Below are positions 26,358-35,947 of a DNA stretch of 64,000 bases, piece by piece. How positions within the stretch are numbered: position 1 is the stretch's first letter; every line of letters starts with the position of its first letter. The notes under the pieces are model-generated. The model did not search any database and was not told the origin of the DNA. It saw only the letters and a program-made list of their open reading frames with translations. The translations under genes and the position numbers were made by a program. This DNA is from Fictibacillus phosphorivorans. GTDB taxonomy: Bacteria; Bacillota; Bacilli; Bacillales; Fictibacillaceae. Where the stretch lies: contig NZ_JAMBOR010000005.1 in the NCBI RefSeq assembly GCF_023715845.1, forward strand, positions 1 to 64,000, written 5' to 3'.

Positions 26358-27242
26358 ATGAACCTTCAAATCCCGATTGAGATAAAAGAAAAGCTGCAGA
26401 ATGAGGCAGCAGAACGAATAGAGAAATTACCCGATTTTTATAGAGATTTGATCGGAGAGCCAGGATACACGGCGCCAGACACCTCGCTCGTGGAAGACGC
26501 GGTGATCGCTCTTGCATTAGGGAAGAACGTGTTGCTTAAAGGGCCGACAGGATCAGGTAAAACAAAGCTCGCCGAGTTGCTGTCAAATTTGTTCGGTCAG
26601 CCCTTGCATCAGGTGAATGCATCTGTTGACCTTGATGCGGAAGCCCTTCTTGGCCATAAAACACTTAGCTATAATGAAGGCAAACAAGAAATCGAATTCA
26701 TTCCCGGACCTGTAACGAAGGCAGCGAACAACGGTCACTTCCTATATATCGATGAGATCAACATCGCAAAGCCGGAAACATTGCCGATTCTAAACGGAAT
26801 GTTAGACTACCGCCGTACGATCGCGAACCCATTTACAGGTGAAGTGGTAAAAGCTAAACCAGGTTTCAATGTGATCGCTGCGATCAACGAAGGCTACATC
26901 GGAACGGTACCATTGAATGAAGCGCTGAAAAATCGATTCGTCGTAATCGAGGTGCCATATATTCAAGGAGATACGTTAAAAGACATGCTGAAAGGTCAGT
27001 CTCAGCAAAAAGACGAAGAAGTGCTCGAGAAGTTTGTTCAGCTTTCTTCAGATCTGATCGGTCAGGCGAAAGCAGGTCATCTGTCTGAGGACGCTGCTTC
27101 CATCCGAGCACTATTGGATGCTGCTGATCTCTCTGTCTACTTGCCGCCAAAGCGTGCGATCCAGCGCGCAATCGCGGACAAGCTCGAAGACGCACGCGAA
27201 CGAGCCCTCGTCGCTAACGTGGCCGCGACGCTGTTTGTGTAA
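26358..27242 (+). CDS. MoxR-family AAA+ ATPase (YojN-like)
   Basis: A 294-residue AAA+ chaperone-like ATPase. Walker A is GPTGSGKT at residues 62-69 and Walker B/sensor is [14 protein letters not shown] near 128-141; the AAA_5 domain fills most of the chain. With the VWA protein that follows, it forms a MoxR-VWA module such as NorQ/NorD or CobS/CobT, which remodels or inserts metal cofactors into a partner. B. subtilis YojN-YojO is the nearest analogue I know. The partner enzyme is not evident nearby. Confidence 0.92.
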   Translation: MNLQIPIEIKEKLQNEAAERIEKLPDFYRDLIGEPGYTAPDTSLVEDAVIALALGKNVLLKGPTGSGKTKLAELLSNLFGQPLHQVNASVDLDAEALLGHKTLSYNEGKQEIEFIPGPVTKAANNGHFLYIDEINIAKPETLPILNGMLDYRRTIANPFTGEVVKAKPGFNVIAAINEGYIGTVPLNEALKNRFVVIEVPYIQGDTLKDMLKGQSQQKDEEVLEKFVQLSSDLIGQAKAGHLSEDAASIRALLDAADLSVYLPPKRAIQRAIADKLEDARERALVANVAATLFV

Positions 27243-27246
27243 GCTT

Positions 27247-27282
27247 GGGAAATGGGGTCAGACCCCAAACAATTTATTTCCC
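27247..27282. repeat. REP-like palindrome 5, inside the moxR-vwa operon
   Basis: Outer arms GGGAAAT and ATTTCCC around GGGGTCAGACCCC and AAACAATTT, nearly identical to the copy at 22306-22341. It starts five bases after the moxR stop and ends before the VWA ribosome-binding site, so it will fold in the shared mRNA. Confidence 0.88.
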
Positions 27283-27308
27283 ACGATGATTTTGGAGGTT
27301 TCGCCTAG

Positions 27309-29240
27309 ATGAAATTCCTTGTTTTTGCGGATACAAAGATCGATTCATTCGTTCATATGCAGCTGATCGACCTTGCGCGTTCCCTCTCAAAAGTGAAGAA
27401 AATGGACGTTTCTTTTTCGTACCATTCTAACCTAGAGAGAAAAAAAGGCATCACCCATGTCAGTCAGTTTTGGAACCCATACCCACGGGAGATTCAGCTT
27501 GAAGGCTGGAAATCCGACGTGTATCTACGCAGTTTTGGTACCATGTTTCACACTGATGATCAGGTGATCTGGAACACGCTCGATGAATTGAAATCCCATC
27601 CGCACCATGAGTTCTTGAAACAGATGCTGCTTTTTGCAGAAGACGTTCGTTTGGAACAAATCTGCATACAAAAAAGACCTGGAATGACTCATGCGTTCAA
27701 CCTTCGCAAAGAGACGTTCCAGGTACATTACCAACGTGAATTCAAAAAACATATCCAGCAAAAGCGCATTCTTGACGCTTTGTTTTGCCATGCTATTCTT
27801 TTAGCAAATAGACGCTTTGTGGCTGTTCCGTCTGAAACGCAGGAACTCTATCAAGAGCTCAAACCATTACTGCTTGAAGAGCTCCCAACCGCAAAATCGA
27901 CCCAAGATATCGCTCAAACCATAATAAAGATGGCAAATGTCATGATCAAACACACGGAATTCTCCGACATGAAAACAGCTTACCGCAGCTTTAGCGATAA
28001 GCCGAAAGCGGATGATGACGCATCAGAAGATCAACATTTCGACGACCTCACCCGAAACACTGAAACCAAAACGAAAAAAACGATCCAAAAGGACGAAGAT
28101 AAAGAGGACAAGAAAGACGACCCAGAAAAAGAAGAGTATTCCTCCTGGCATGATGAAACATCCGACCCGCAAGACTCCTTTTTACAGATGGACCTTGATC
28201 AAGGAACGAATACCGATCTTTTAGGCGAAGCGGCTAGAGAAGCGGATAGTGGGGATGCCGTGTTCGGATCTGTCCAAACGAGCGCACAAACGACAGACAA
28301 CAACGACTTCAACACACAAAACGAACATGAAGCGGAAACGGACAACAATCAGACCGGCTCAGACTCATCAACACACTACCGATACGGTGAAGTAAACAAA
28401 AACGTGACAGAGCATGTACTGCCTGCTAAACCGGCAACTTCTGAAGAATTCGCTCAATACCAGCTTTATGAACAAGAGGTTGCCCCATTCGTTACACAGC
28501 TCAAACAAAACTTCCTCAAAACGATGGAACATAAACGATCAGCACCAAGAGAAGACCTGCATTTTGGAAGACTAGGTAAAAAGCTTACGAGACTTGCAAC
28601 CGACAAAAACCCGAGACTTTTTAGAAAAAAACAAGAGTCTCAGCATGAACTAGATACGACGTTTACGCTTTTAGTCGACTGCTCAGCATCGATGTTTAAC
28701 AAGATGGAAGAGACGCAAAAAGGGATCGTTCTTTTCCATGAAACATTAAAAGCTCTCCGGATTCCTCATTCCGTCGTAGGTTTCTGGGAAGACGCAGCTG
28801 ACGCGACAAGTGACGACCAGCCGAACTACTTTCATGAAGTGATCTCGTACCGAAATTCTCTTCATCAGCCAGGTGCTTCGATCATTCAATTGGAGCCCCA
28901 AGAAGATAACCGTGACGGCTATTCCATCCGCCGAATGAGCGAAGAACTGGCAAAACGTCCGGAACAGCAAAAAGTACTGCTCGTCTTTTCCGACGGTGAA
29001 CCGGCTGCTTTTGATTACGAAACACATGGTGTACTCGATACTCACGAAGCCGTCACCCATACACGAAAGCTCGGAATCGAAACGATCGGCATGTTCATCG
29101 CAAACGGTGAAATAACAGAAGAAGAAGAGAAACTCATGCAGAATATCTATGGTCCGCAAAACGTTGTGGTACCAAGTGCTGCTGAACTTGTTGATTACTT
29201 GATGCCTGTTTTAAGAAAGCTCCTGTTTAAATCGATCTAA
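27309..29240 (+). CDS. VWA-domain protein (YojO/CobT-like)
   Basis: A 643-residue cytosolic protein. The N-terminal half is helical. A long acidic, low-complexity linker runs from about 225 to 365 (many D/E/K/T/N). The C-terminal von Willebrand A domain begins near 450, with the MIDAS motif D457-C-S459-A-S461 (VDCSASM) and FSDGEPAAFDYE. It works with the MoxR ATPase encoded 66 bases upstream. The start ATG follows TTGGAGG. The acidic linker is typical of CobT-type proteins. The client protein is unknown. Confidence 0.92.
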   Translation: MKFLVFADTKIDSFVHMQLIDLARSLSKVKKMDVSFSYHSNLERKKGITHVSQFWNPYPREIQLEGWKSDVYLRSFGTMFHTDDQVIWNTLDELKSHPHHEFLKQMLLFAEDVRLEQICIQKRPGMTHAFNLRKETFQVHYQREFKKHIQQKRILDALFCHAILLANRRFVAVPSETQELYQELKPLLLEELPTAKSTQDIAQTIIKMANVMIKHTEFSDMKTAYRSFSDKPKADDDASEDQHFDDLTRNTETKTKKTIQKDEDKEDKKDDPEKEEYSSWHDETSDPQDSFLQMDLDQGTNTDLLGEAAREADSGDAVFGSVQTSAQTTDNNDFNTQNEHEAETDNNQTGSDSSTHYRYGEVNKNVTEHVLPAKPATSEEFAQYQLYEQEVAPFVTQLKQNFLKTMEHKRSAPREDLHFGRLGKKLTRLATDKNPRLFRKKQESQHELDTTFTLLVDCSASMFNKMEETQKGIVLFHETLKALRIPHSVVGFWEDAADATSDDQPNYFHEVISYRNSLHQPGASIIQLEPQEDNRDGYSIRRMSEELAKRPEQQKVLLVFSDGEPAAFDYETHGVLDTHEAVTHTRKLGIETIGMFIANGEITEEEEKLMQNIYGPQNVVVPSAAELVDYLMPVLRKLLFKSI

Positions 29241-29249
29241 ACGAAGAAA

Positions 29250-29290
29250 CACCCGGTGGCCATCATGGGACCTCCGGGCGTTTTTTTTAT
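29250..29290 (+). terminator. Intrinsic terminator of moxR-vwa
   Basis: Imperfect GC-rich arms ACACCCGGTGGCC and GGACCTCCGGGCGT followed by eight T residues. Confidence 0.85.
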
Positions 29291-29301
29291 GTAAGTAAAA
29301 T

Positions 29302-29493
29302 TTAGTATTCCAAAAGCTTCAACCAAGCAAACACGACTCCCACGAATCCAGCATAACTAAAGATTTTAACAGACCATTCTGGTAAGGCAGTTCGAAGTAC
29401 GCCAGATAAAATGCCGACTATAATAAAAGCGGCGAGTAAGATGTAAATTGAAAAGATATCAAATGAAATTCGAAATGAAAGCCACTGTTCCAT
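29302..29493 (-). CDS. Small membrane protein (63 aa), unknown
   Basis: A 63-residue protein with two hydrophobic segments (about residues 12-34 and 43-61) and no recognisable motif. I start at ATG 29493, seven bases after GGGAGG; a TTG six bases upstream is too close. It converges on the moxR-vwa unit and is probably monocistronic. The good ribosome-binding site is the main support. Confidence 0.65.
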   Translation of the reverse strand: MEQWLSFRISFDIFSIYILLAAFIIVGILSGVLRTALPEWSVKIFSYAGFVGVVFAWLKLLEY

Positions 29494-29659
29494 CGCCAAA
29501 CCTCCCTCTAATCACTTGTATCGGTCAAAATGCCTGCAAATTCAAGAATCTCTCACGAAAAAAGAATGATTTGCTGTTGAAAACAAAACGAAATCAAATA
29601 GGCTAGAGCACCGTAAAGGAAAACACATATGGTATAAAACCCTGTGATGAAGAAGTTAG

Positions 29660-29797
29660 TACCTTAAACCACGTGTTGTGATAGAAGCTGCTGATGAGGA
29701 TAATCTTGCTGGAGTAACAGGTGTTATGACTTGTCAGATTCAAACTTCGACACATTTTGCCGGTATCCTTCTACATCAAACAATTATTTTTGCATAG
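29660..29797 (+). pseudogene. Possible gene remnant, unknown family
   Basis: A frame of 45 codons with no start codon or ribosome-binding site reads PRVVIEAADEDNLAGVTGVM, then CQIQTSTHF, and ends TIIFA. Its composition looks protein-like rather than random, and the GVTG...QTS pattern faintly recalls SAM-decarboxylase-like proteins, which I cannot confirm. The rest of 29500-29957 holds no supported gene. It may be the debris of a lost gene. Confidence 0.3.
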
Positions 29798-29905
29798 AAA
29801 AAGCCAAGTGGGGAGTTAGCTTTGGCAAAATGGAATATGTGAAATTTGTCTAAAGACTAATAATCTTGATTTACACCTAATTCCACGCAAATCAGACTCA
29901 ATAAC

Positions 29906-29936
29906 AAAAAACGGTCCCCTACCGAGGACCGTTTCT
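29906..29936 (-). terminator. Intrinsic terminator of the 63-aa membrane protein gene at 29958
   Basis: On the minus strand, AACGGTCC and GGACCGTT close an eight-base loop and are followed by TTTTTG. Confidence 0.9.
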
Positions 29937-29957
29937 CGCATTATCTAGAGAGCTTCT

Positions 29958-30149
29958 TTAGGTAAACTCTTTTGAAATGCCAAGGTATAAAAGGATTGTA
30001 CCAAGTATCGCGGTACCGATTAAAAAGAAGTACACGATCTTTTCTTCGGCTTCTCTTTCCGATTGTTCCTTCTCTGCTTTTGTCGACGAGACATCTGTTC
30101 CATTTTGCTTACCTTGGTCATGCTTATTCTTTTTTCCAAAACCAAACAT
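29958..30149 (-). CDS. Small single-span membrane protein (63 aa), unknown
   Basis: A strongly charged N-terminal half (MFGFGKKNKHDQGKQNGTD and a KEQSEREAEEKI helix) precedes one membrane segment, YFFLIGTAILGTILLYLGI (about residues 40-58). A GGAGGAATTCAT spacing before ATG 30149 and a downstream terminator support it as a real gene. I know no function; the topology suggests a cytosolic-facing charged domain. Confidence 0.75.
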   Translation of the reverse strand: MFGFGKKNKHDQGKQNGTDVSSTKAEKEQSEREAEEKIVYFFLIGTAILGTILLYLGISKEFT

Positions 30150-30217
30150 ATGAATTCCTCCGCTCTTACCACCATCATCTTATTATCAGTGTTTCAATAA
30201 GCGGAGAAATTTAAACA

Positions 30218-30252
30218 AAAAACCTCTGAAACTAGAAGTCACAGAGGTTTTG
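30218..30252 (-). terminator. Intrinsic terminator of the subtilisin gene
   Basis: On the minus strand, arms AACCTCTG and CAGAGGTT are followed by TTTTTTG, 17 bases after the stop codon. Confidence 0.88.
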
Positions 30253-30268
30253 AAACATTCATTCTTTA

Positions 30269-31441
30269 TTATTGAACGGCTTTTGCTGCGTTCACGCGTC
30301 CGTTTTGGAACAGTGTACCCGTGCCGGTTACAGGATCCGCTGTATTTTCAAGGGCTGCGCGAATTTGCGAAGCGTTTTTACCTTGAGCAGCCAATAATCC
30401 TGCTACACCAGCAACAACCGGTGAAGCCATGGAAGTTCCAGAGAAGCTCGCATATTGATTATTTGGTATCGTAGAATAGATATCTACACCAGGTGCTGCA
30501 ATATCAACCCACGTTCCGAAGTTAGAGAAGGACGCTTTTTGGTCGTTTCGATCTGTTGCGGCAACTGCGATCGCATTTTCATAATAAGCGGGGTAGCTTG
30601 GTAGAGAAACCCCAGAATTTCCTGCAGCCGCTACAACAACGGAACCTTTATCCCAAGCATAGTTAACTGCGTCCTGAAGGGTTTGTGTACCAACTGAGCC
30701 ACCGAGACTTAAGTTGATTACTTGAGCCCCTTGGTCTGCCGCATAGCGAATTCCTTGTGCCACATCATCTAGCGATCCGCTTCCGTTAGCATCTAATACA
30801 CGAACAGCTAGAATTTGAGCTTTAGGAGCAAGCCCTGCGATTCCGATGCCGTTATTAGTGTTCGCAGCAGCGATACCAGCGACATGTGTGCCATGTTCGT
30901 TTTCATCGATCGGATCGTTATCGTCATCGACAAAATCGGCCCCTTTGATGACTTTCCCAGCTAGATCTGGGTGGTAGTAATCAACTCCCGTATCAATAAC
31001 AGCGATTTTTACATTTGACGAACTTTGAGTAGTATCCCAAGCTTGTTCAGCACTAACCTTTTGAGGAGCGTATTGTTTCGTTTGATAATCGGGGTCATTA
31101 GGAACATAGCTTGCATGTAAAGTAATGTTAGGCTCTGCATATTCTACAGAATCAAGGCTCTCTAACTTTTTAATCGCCTCAGATACATCTCCATTCACCT
31201 TAACAACTGAAAAATCTTCTGTTGCATCAACGACCTTACCAAACGTTGAAATCGTATTTTGAGCAGAAAAAGCGGAAATTGAATCCTTATAACGCACGAT
31301 AACCTCTTGTGTAGCAGCCTCTTGTTTAACAGAGGTGGTAAAAGAAGCCTCCTGTACTTCAGACTCAACAGCCGAAGCTGGGAGAGCCAATGAAACTAAT
31401 AATGGTAAAGATGCGGCACCTGCCACGAAACGCTTTAACAT
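30269..31441 (-). CDS. Secreted subtilisin-family serine protease (S8)
   Basis: A 390-residue preproenzyme. A Sec signal peptide (residues 1-24, ending ASA) and an I9 propeptide (about 45-110, VIVRYKDSISAF...VEYAEPN) precede the S8A catalytic domain. The triad is Asp150 (VIDTGVD), His183 (EHGTHVAG) and Ser336 (SGTSMASP), with oxyanion Asn274. I start at ATG 31441 behind GAGGAGTG; an upstream in-frame start has no site. It is close in size and order to AprE-type extracellular alkaline proteases. A calcium site is expected but not assigned. Confidence 0.95.
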   Translation of the reverse strand: MLKRFVAGAASLPLLVSLALPASAVESEVQEASFTTSVKQEAATQEVIVRYKDSISAFSAQNTISTFGKVVDATEDFSVVKVNGDVSEAIKKLESLDSVEYAEPNITLHASYVPNDPDYQTKQYAPQKVSAEQAWDTTQSSSNVKIAVIDTGVDYYHPDLAGKVIKGADFVDDDNDPIDENEHGTHVAGIAAANTNNGIGIAGLAPKAQILAVRVLDANGSGSLDDVAQGIRYAADQGAQVINLSLGGSVGTQTLQDAVNYAWDKGSVVVAAAGNSGVSLPSYPAYYENAIAVAATDRNDQKASFSNFGTWVDIAAPGVDIYSTIPNNQYASFSGTSMASPVVAGVAGLLAAQGKNASQIRAALENTADPVTGTGTLFQNGRVNAAKAVQ

Positions 31442-31791
31442 ATAAATCACTCCTCGATAGTATTTTCCAAGCAAGCTTGGCGACGGTAGGTAAGGGATTC
31501 AACAATTTTCTACAAAACCCTCTTATCTTATCTTAAAATAATGATTATTTACCACCATAAACAAGCAACTGATTCGATTTAACTAGACTTAAAGTATAAT
31601 AAGTGTGACTTAACTATTATCTCGAGATAGGAATTTGATAGTAAACATTTCATACATCCTGAGTAAAAACTCACCGTTTTATTAGTAGAAGAATAAGACA
31701 CTGAACAAAGATTATGTTCATCTGCTTACATAGTGGAATGAGAATATCATTCTTAATTATTGATATGTTTTTTGAAAATTCAAAAATATAA

Positions 31792-31860
31792 TTGACAAGA
31801 TTTCTATCATCCCTTACTATTTTCATTAATCCCTTTCACCAAGAAATGGGAACGTTCCCG
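31792..31860 (+). promoter_or_regulatory. Promoter and LacI-type operator of the sulfatase cassette
   Basis: TTGACA at 31792-31797 and TACTAT at 31815-31820 are separated by exactly 17 bases. Downstream, the perfect palindrome GGGAACGTTCCC is at 31848-31859. A near-identical operator lies before the lacI gene at 33373. The position after the -10 box implies repression. A further eight-base inverted repeat (CATAGATT/AATCTATG, 31866-31896) occurs in the leader. The rest of 31442-31791 shows no gene. Confidence 0.88.
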
Positions 31861-31911
31861 CCACACATAGATTAAAAGGGTAAATTTCAATCTATGGAAG
31901 GATGGGGAAAG

Positions 31912-33300
31912 ATGTCTTCTACTGACTTTTCGACGTTTGATGATGCCAAAATGACACCGCTTCGTAAACTTGCGATATGGCTGGTTGCACTTGGGGAATT
32001 TGTTGACGGTTATGATTTGTTGGTTATGGGAGCTGCCTTAATCATGTTAACACCTGAAATGGGTTTAACTGCTTCTCAAGTAGGGTTGCTCGGGGCAGCT
32101 GCTTTTGTGGGTGCTGGAATTGGGTTATTAATATTTGGTGAGTTAACGGATCGGTTAGGAAGAAAAAAAGTATTCGTTGTTACTCTGATTAGCTTCATTA
32201 TTTTATCTATTGCTTCTGCGTTTGTCATGAACTTTGAGCAACTGTTGGCTGTTCGATTATTAATCGGTATTGCAGTGGGAGCAGATATTGTGACGAGTAT
32301 GGCTTTTCTTGCTGAGATCTCCCCCCGTGAAAAAAGGGGGGCTTTTGCAGGAGCTTTGCCGCAAATCGTTTGGGTTCTTGGTGCCATAGTTGCCCAGGTT
32401 TTAGGTGGAATATTGTATCTAAATATCGGTGAAGGAGCCTGGAGATGGCTATTTGCATTTGGGGCGGTTCCAGCTGCGTTAATTCTGTTAGGCCGTGCAT
32501 ATATTCCTGAATCCCCGCGATGGTTATTGCAGCAAGGAAGAGTGAAAGAGGCGAGGAAAGCCTTAACGAAATTAGGCATGTCCGAAAGCATTATTACTAG
32601 CTATCAACAAAGGGATCATTCCCAACCAACGAAAAAAGCATCATATTTAGATGTTTTTAGAAAGCCTTATACAAGACAAGCGCTTCTCGGTTTTATTATC
32701 TTAACCGCCGCGCCTTTATGGGGTTCAGTGAGCAGTGTGACAGGTACTTATGTCATTAAATATGTTGGGAATTTAGGTGAAGTCTTTTCCATTTTTGCAG
32801 GAACCTTCCTTTGGGTTGGTGCTATGATTGGAGCACTTCTTGCCTATAAATATCTTGATAAAATCGGTCGCTTTAACACAGTAATATTTGCATGTTCGGC
32901 TGGATTTGTCATTGCTATGATACTGTCAACCGGAATTGAAAAGTATCCGTTTTGGTTTTTGCTGACATTCTACAGCCTTGCCATAGTGGATAAGTTTGGG
33001 GCATGCTCGTTCTGGGTTATACCAACTGAATTGCTTCCTACCCATTTACGCGGAAGAGCACAGGGGATTTCAAATGCAGGTGCGCGTTTTATGGTGGCAT
33101 TTACCGCCTATATTGTGCCTGTTGGAATTGAGAAAATAGGCTTCTCTACAACCATCCAACTTTTAGGATTTAGTGGACTTCTCCTTGCTATTTATGGAAT
33201 AACTGGCCGCAAATACGAGCCAAAAGGTAAATCTTTGGAAGATGCAAGTTTTGATAGAATTGAAGACAGTGGTACAGATAAGATAGCTGTCAACAAATAG
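31912..33300 (+). CDS. MFS transporter, sugar-porter-like
   Basis: A 462-residue twelve-helix permease. The loop 2-3 motif GELTDRLGRKK, the ESPRWLLQQGR motif after helix 6 and the GARFMVAFTAYIVP region fit the sugar-porter/metabolite:proton symporter group. I start at ATG 31912 after AAGGATGGGG. It heads the cassette with lacI, sulfatase and maturase and lies behind the operator-bearing promoter. Because the sulfatase has no signal peptide, this protein probably takes up an intact sulfate ester, for example a sulfated sugar. The substrate is inferred. Confidence 0.88.
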   Translation: MSSTDFSTFDDAKMTPLRKLAIWLVALGEFVDGYDLLVMGAALIMLTPEMGLTASQVGLLGAAAFVGAGIGLLIFGELTDRLGRKKVFVVTLISFIILSIASAFVMNFEQLLAVRLLIGIAVGADIVTSMAFLAEISPREKRGAFAGALPQIVWVLGAIVAQVLGGILYLNIGEGAWRWLFAFGAVPAALILLGRAYIPESPRWLLQQGRVKEARKALTKLGMSESIITSYQQRDHSQPTKKASYLDVFRKPYTRQALLGFIILTAAPLWGSVSSVTGTYVIKYVGNLGEVFSIFAGTFLWVGAMIGALLAYKYLDKIGRFNTVIFACSAGFVIAMILSTGIEKYPFWFLLTFYSLAIVDKFGACSFWVIPTELLPTHLRGRAQGISNAGARFMVAFTAYIVPVGIEKIGFSTTIQLLGFSGLLLAIYGITGRKYEPKGKSLEDASFDRIEDSGTDKIAVNK

Positions 33301-33372
33301 TCTAATAGTGCATACGTAAAATTATTCAGACTATTCCATCTTCTCAAAAACAAGAAAGAACGATAAACTAAT

Positions 33373-33390
33373 ATTGGGAACGTTACCAAT
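33373..33390 (+). promoter_or_regulatory. LacI-type operator 2
   Basis: ATTGGGAACGTTACCAAT is a palindrome with one mismatched pair and shares GGGAACGTT with the operator at 31848. It sits 20 bases before the lacI start, consistent with autoregulation. Confidence 0.87.
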
Positions 33391-33409
33391 AGATAAAGGG
33401 GGCATTTTC

Positions 33410-34402
33410 ATGGTAACGATTAAAGATATTGCTCGTTTATCTGGAGTATCGAAATCTACTGTTGCACGAATTCTTTCTAATTCTGGCTCTTACAGTGATG
33501 TAAGTAAAGAAAAGGTACTCAAAATCGCTCAGGAACTAAATTACAAACCAAATAGCCTCGCCAGAGCTATGATTACTAAGAAAACCAATAATATCGGTTT
33601 GGTTATACATTCAAGAATCTATCCGGTCATTTCTCATCCTTTCTTTGCATCGATTGTTTCATCGGCGGTGGATGCTGCAACTAAGCAAGGATATAGCGTT
33701 ATGGTGTTTAATGATAAGGAAATTCAAAACTCTCTAGATAACATTAGGCAAAAACAAATGGATGGTATTATTCTGGCAGGTTATGTAGATAAATCGATTG
33801 TTCAAGAATTAAAGTCCAACTATATTCCCGTTGTTTTAGTAAACGATTTAATTGATACCACATATGAAACAAGCTATGTCATTAATGATGATTTTGGTGG
33901 CAGCTTTCAAGCCATTCAGTATCTAATAGACTCGGGACATAAAACTATCGGATTTATTCATGGTCCCAAGGATTCGCAAAGTTATCATCAGCGATTATCC
34001 GGTTATAAAGAAGCATTCAAACAGGGCAAAATTGAATGGGATGAAAGATATGTCGTTTATCAAGAAACTCCTAATATTGAGGGAGGAATACAGGCAACTA
34101 AACAGTTATTAGCTGCAGATCCTCTCCCTACTGCCATTTTTGCAGGTAATGACATGATGGCAATCGGCGTTATTAAGGAAATTAAATCCAGAGGTTTGCA
34201 AGTTCCGTATGACATTGCAGTTGTAGGTTTTGATGACATAGAGTTCAGTTCCATTTATGAACCTGCGTTAACAACGGTTAGAACAGACAAGAAATTAATG
34301 GGGGAAATGGCCGTACAGGAATTAATTAGACAACTGGAAGGTGCTGATGAAGCAAATACCATCACCCTGCCGACTGAGCTGATTATTCGGGAATCTACGT
34401 AA
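33410..34402 (+). CDS. LacI-family transcriptional regulator
   Basis: A 330-residue repressor. The N-terminal HTH reads MVTIKDIARLSGVSKSTVARILSN (residues 1-24) with the hinge helix NYKPNSLARAM. The periplasmic-binding-protein-like effector domain covers about 60-330 and includes DGIILAGYVDK and PTAIFAGNDMMAIGVI. ATG 33410 fits the AAAGGGGG site; an upstream ATG adds unrelated residues. Two GGGAACGTT operators, one at the MFS promoter and one before this gene, are its likely targets. The inducer is probably the imported sugar or its desulfated product. Confidence 0.93.
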   Translation: MVTIKDIARLSGVSKSTVARILSNSGSYSDVSKEKVLKIAQELNYKPNSLARAMITKKTNNIGLVIHSRIYPVISHPFFASIVSSAVDAATKQGYSVMVFNDKEIQNSLDNIRQKQMDGIILAGYVDKSIVQELKSNYIPVVLVNDLIDTTYETSYVINDDFGGSFQAIQYLIDSGHKTIGFIHGPKDSQSYHQRLSGYKEAFKQGKIEWDERYVVYQETPNIEGGIQATKQLLAADPLPTAIFAGNDMMAIGVIKEIKSRGLQVPYDIAVVGFDDIEFSSIYEPALTTVRTDKKLMGEMAVQELIRQLEGADEANTITLPTELIIREST

Positions 34403-34449
34403 AAATCATCCATTCCCCTCCCATTATTAAAGATAAGGTGGTGTTTGTT

Positions 34450-35937
34450 TTGAAGGCAATAATGGTAATGTTTGATTCCTTAAATCGTCATATGCTACCT
34501 CCTTATGGCTTTGAGGATATTCATGCACCCAATTTTAAGCGTCTTCAAGAGAAGACCGTAACTTTTGATCAAAGCTGGGTAGGAAGTATGCCATGCATGC
34601 CGGCCAGACGTGAGTTGCATACAGGACGGTACAACTTTTTGCATCGAAGCTGGGGGCCGCTTGAACCCTTTGATGATTCGATGCCTGAACTCTTAAAGAA
34701 TAATGGAATATATACTCATTTAATCACTGATCATCAGCATTATTGGGAAGATGGGGGATATAACTATCATACCCGTTATAATAGTTTTGAATTTTCCCGT
34801 GGTCAGGAAGGCGATACCTGGAAGGGAGCAGCAAAAGTAAACCACATTCCCCTTTTTATTGGTGGACATGACCTTCAACGTGTGAATGAACATGATTGGG
34901 TAAACAGAAAGTTGATGGATAAGGAAGAAAATTTCCCTCAGGCTAAAACGTTTCAAGCCGGTCTGGAATTTATAGATCAGTATTATGACGAAGATAACTG
35001 GTTTCTGCAAATAGAAACTTTTGATCCCCATGAGCCATTTTATGCACCAGAAAATTTTAGGAAGGTATACAAACATGAATATAATGGCCCGCATTTTGAT
35101 TGGCCAAAATATGGGCCGGTAAAAGAAACAGCAGAGCAAGTGGAACATTGCGGACTAGAATACAAAGCGTTAGTTAGCATGTGTGATGCGTATTTAGGAA
35201 AAGTGCTTGATAAGATGGATGCTCTCGACTTGTGGGAGGATACCATGTTAATCGTGAATACAGATCATGGCTTTTTGCTTGGTGAACATGATTATTGGGG
35301 AAAATGTGTGCAGCCATTTTACAACGAGGTGGCGCGAACTCCTTTATTTATCTGGGATCCCCGAAGTAAAAGACGTGGAGAGCGCTCGGATTGTTTAGTG
35401 CAAATGATTGATATCCCACCTACCCTGTTGGATTTCTTCAATGTGGAGATTCCTAAGGATATGCAAGGAAAACCATTACGAGAAACGATTCAATCAAATC
35501 GTCCCGTAAGAGAAACTCTGTTGTTCGGTATACATGGGGGACATGTCAATTGCACGGACGGACGTTATGTATATATGCGTGGCACGTCAGAAGACAACAG
35601 TCAAACGCTCTATCATTATACGTTAATGCCTGCCCATTTAAGAAGATTCTTTACCGTTGAGGAGCTTAAAACGTTAACCTTATCGCAACCCTTTTCTTTC
35701 ACGAAAGAATTACAAACGATGAAAATTGAATCGATCTTTAATGAAAGAAGTATTTTGGACAGAAGCAAGACCATGTTGTTCGATCTTAACCAGGATCCAC
35801 TTCAACAAAATCCCATTCAGGATCCTCAAATAGAGGAAAAAATGATTCAATATCTTATCGATTTAATGGAAGAAAGTGATGCACCTATAGAACAATATGA
35901 ACGCTTAGGTTTAAGGGTTCCTCTAAACAATGTATAG
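34450..35937 (+). CDS. Cys-type sulfatase, cytosolic
   Basis: A 495-residue alkaline-phosphatase-superfamily sulfatase that hydrolyses a sulfate ester. The formylglycine site is Cys49 in CMPAR (residues 49-53), followed by RELHTGR. Metal and substrate motifs include MFDSLNRHM at the N-terminus and VNTDHGFLLGEHDYWGK. I start at TTG 34450, which has a correctly spaced AAGGTGGTG and yields the usual MKAIMVMFDS start. There is no signal peptide, so it acts in the cytosol. The following gene encodes the enzyme needed to oxidise Cys49. Confidence 0.9.
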   Translation: MKAIMVMFDSLNRHMLPPYGFEDIHAPNFKRLQEKTVTFDQSWVGSMPCMPARRELHTGRYNFLHRSWGPLEPFDDSMPELLKNNGIYTHLITDHQHYWEDGGYNYHTRYNSFEFSRGQEGDTWKGAAKVNHIPLFIGGHDLQRVNEHDWVNRKLMDKEENFPQAKTFQAGLEFIDQYYDEDNWFLQIETFDPHEPFYAPENFRKVYKHEYNGPHFDWPKYGPVKETAEQVEHCGLEYKALVSMCDAYLGKVLDKMDALDLWEDTMLIVNTDHGFLLGEHDYWGKCVQPFYNEVARTPLFIWDPRSKRRGERSDCLVQMIDIPPTLLDFFNVEIPKDMQGKPLRETIQSNRPVRETLLFGIHGGHVNCTDGRYVYMRGTSEDNSQTLYHYTLMPAHLRRFFTVEELKTLTLSQPFSFTKELQTMKIESIFNERSILDRSKTMLFDLNQDPLQQNPIQDPQIEEKMIQYLIDLMEESDAPIEQYERLGLRVPLNNV

Positions 35938-35947
35938 GAGTGGTTGG

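Noticed and set aside
29500-29957. Small RNA or gene in the 460-base gap
   Set aside because: Only a 45-codon remnant without start and a terminator are visible; no promoter plus terminator pair for an RNA gene.
32076-32591. 171-codon minus-strand ORF
   Set aside because: Antisense to the MFS transporter; composition is that of a reverse-strand shadow.
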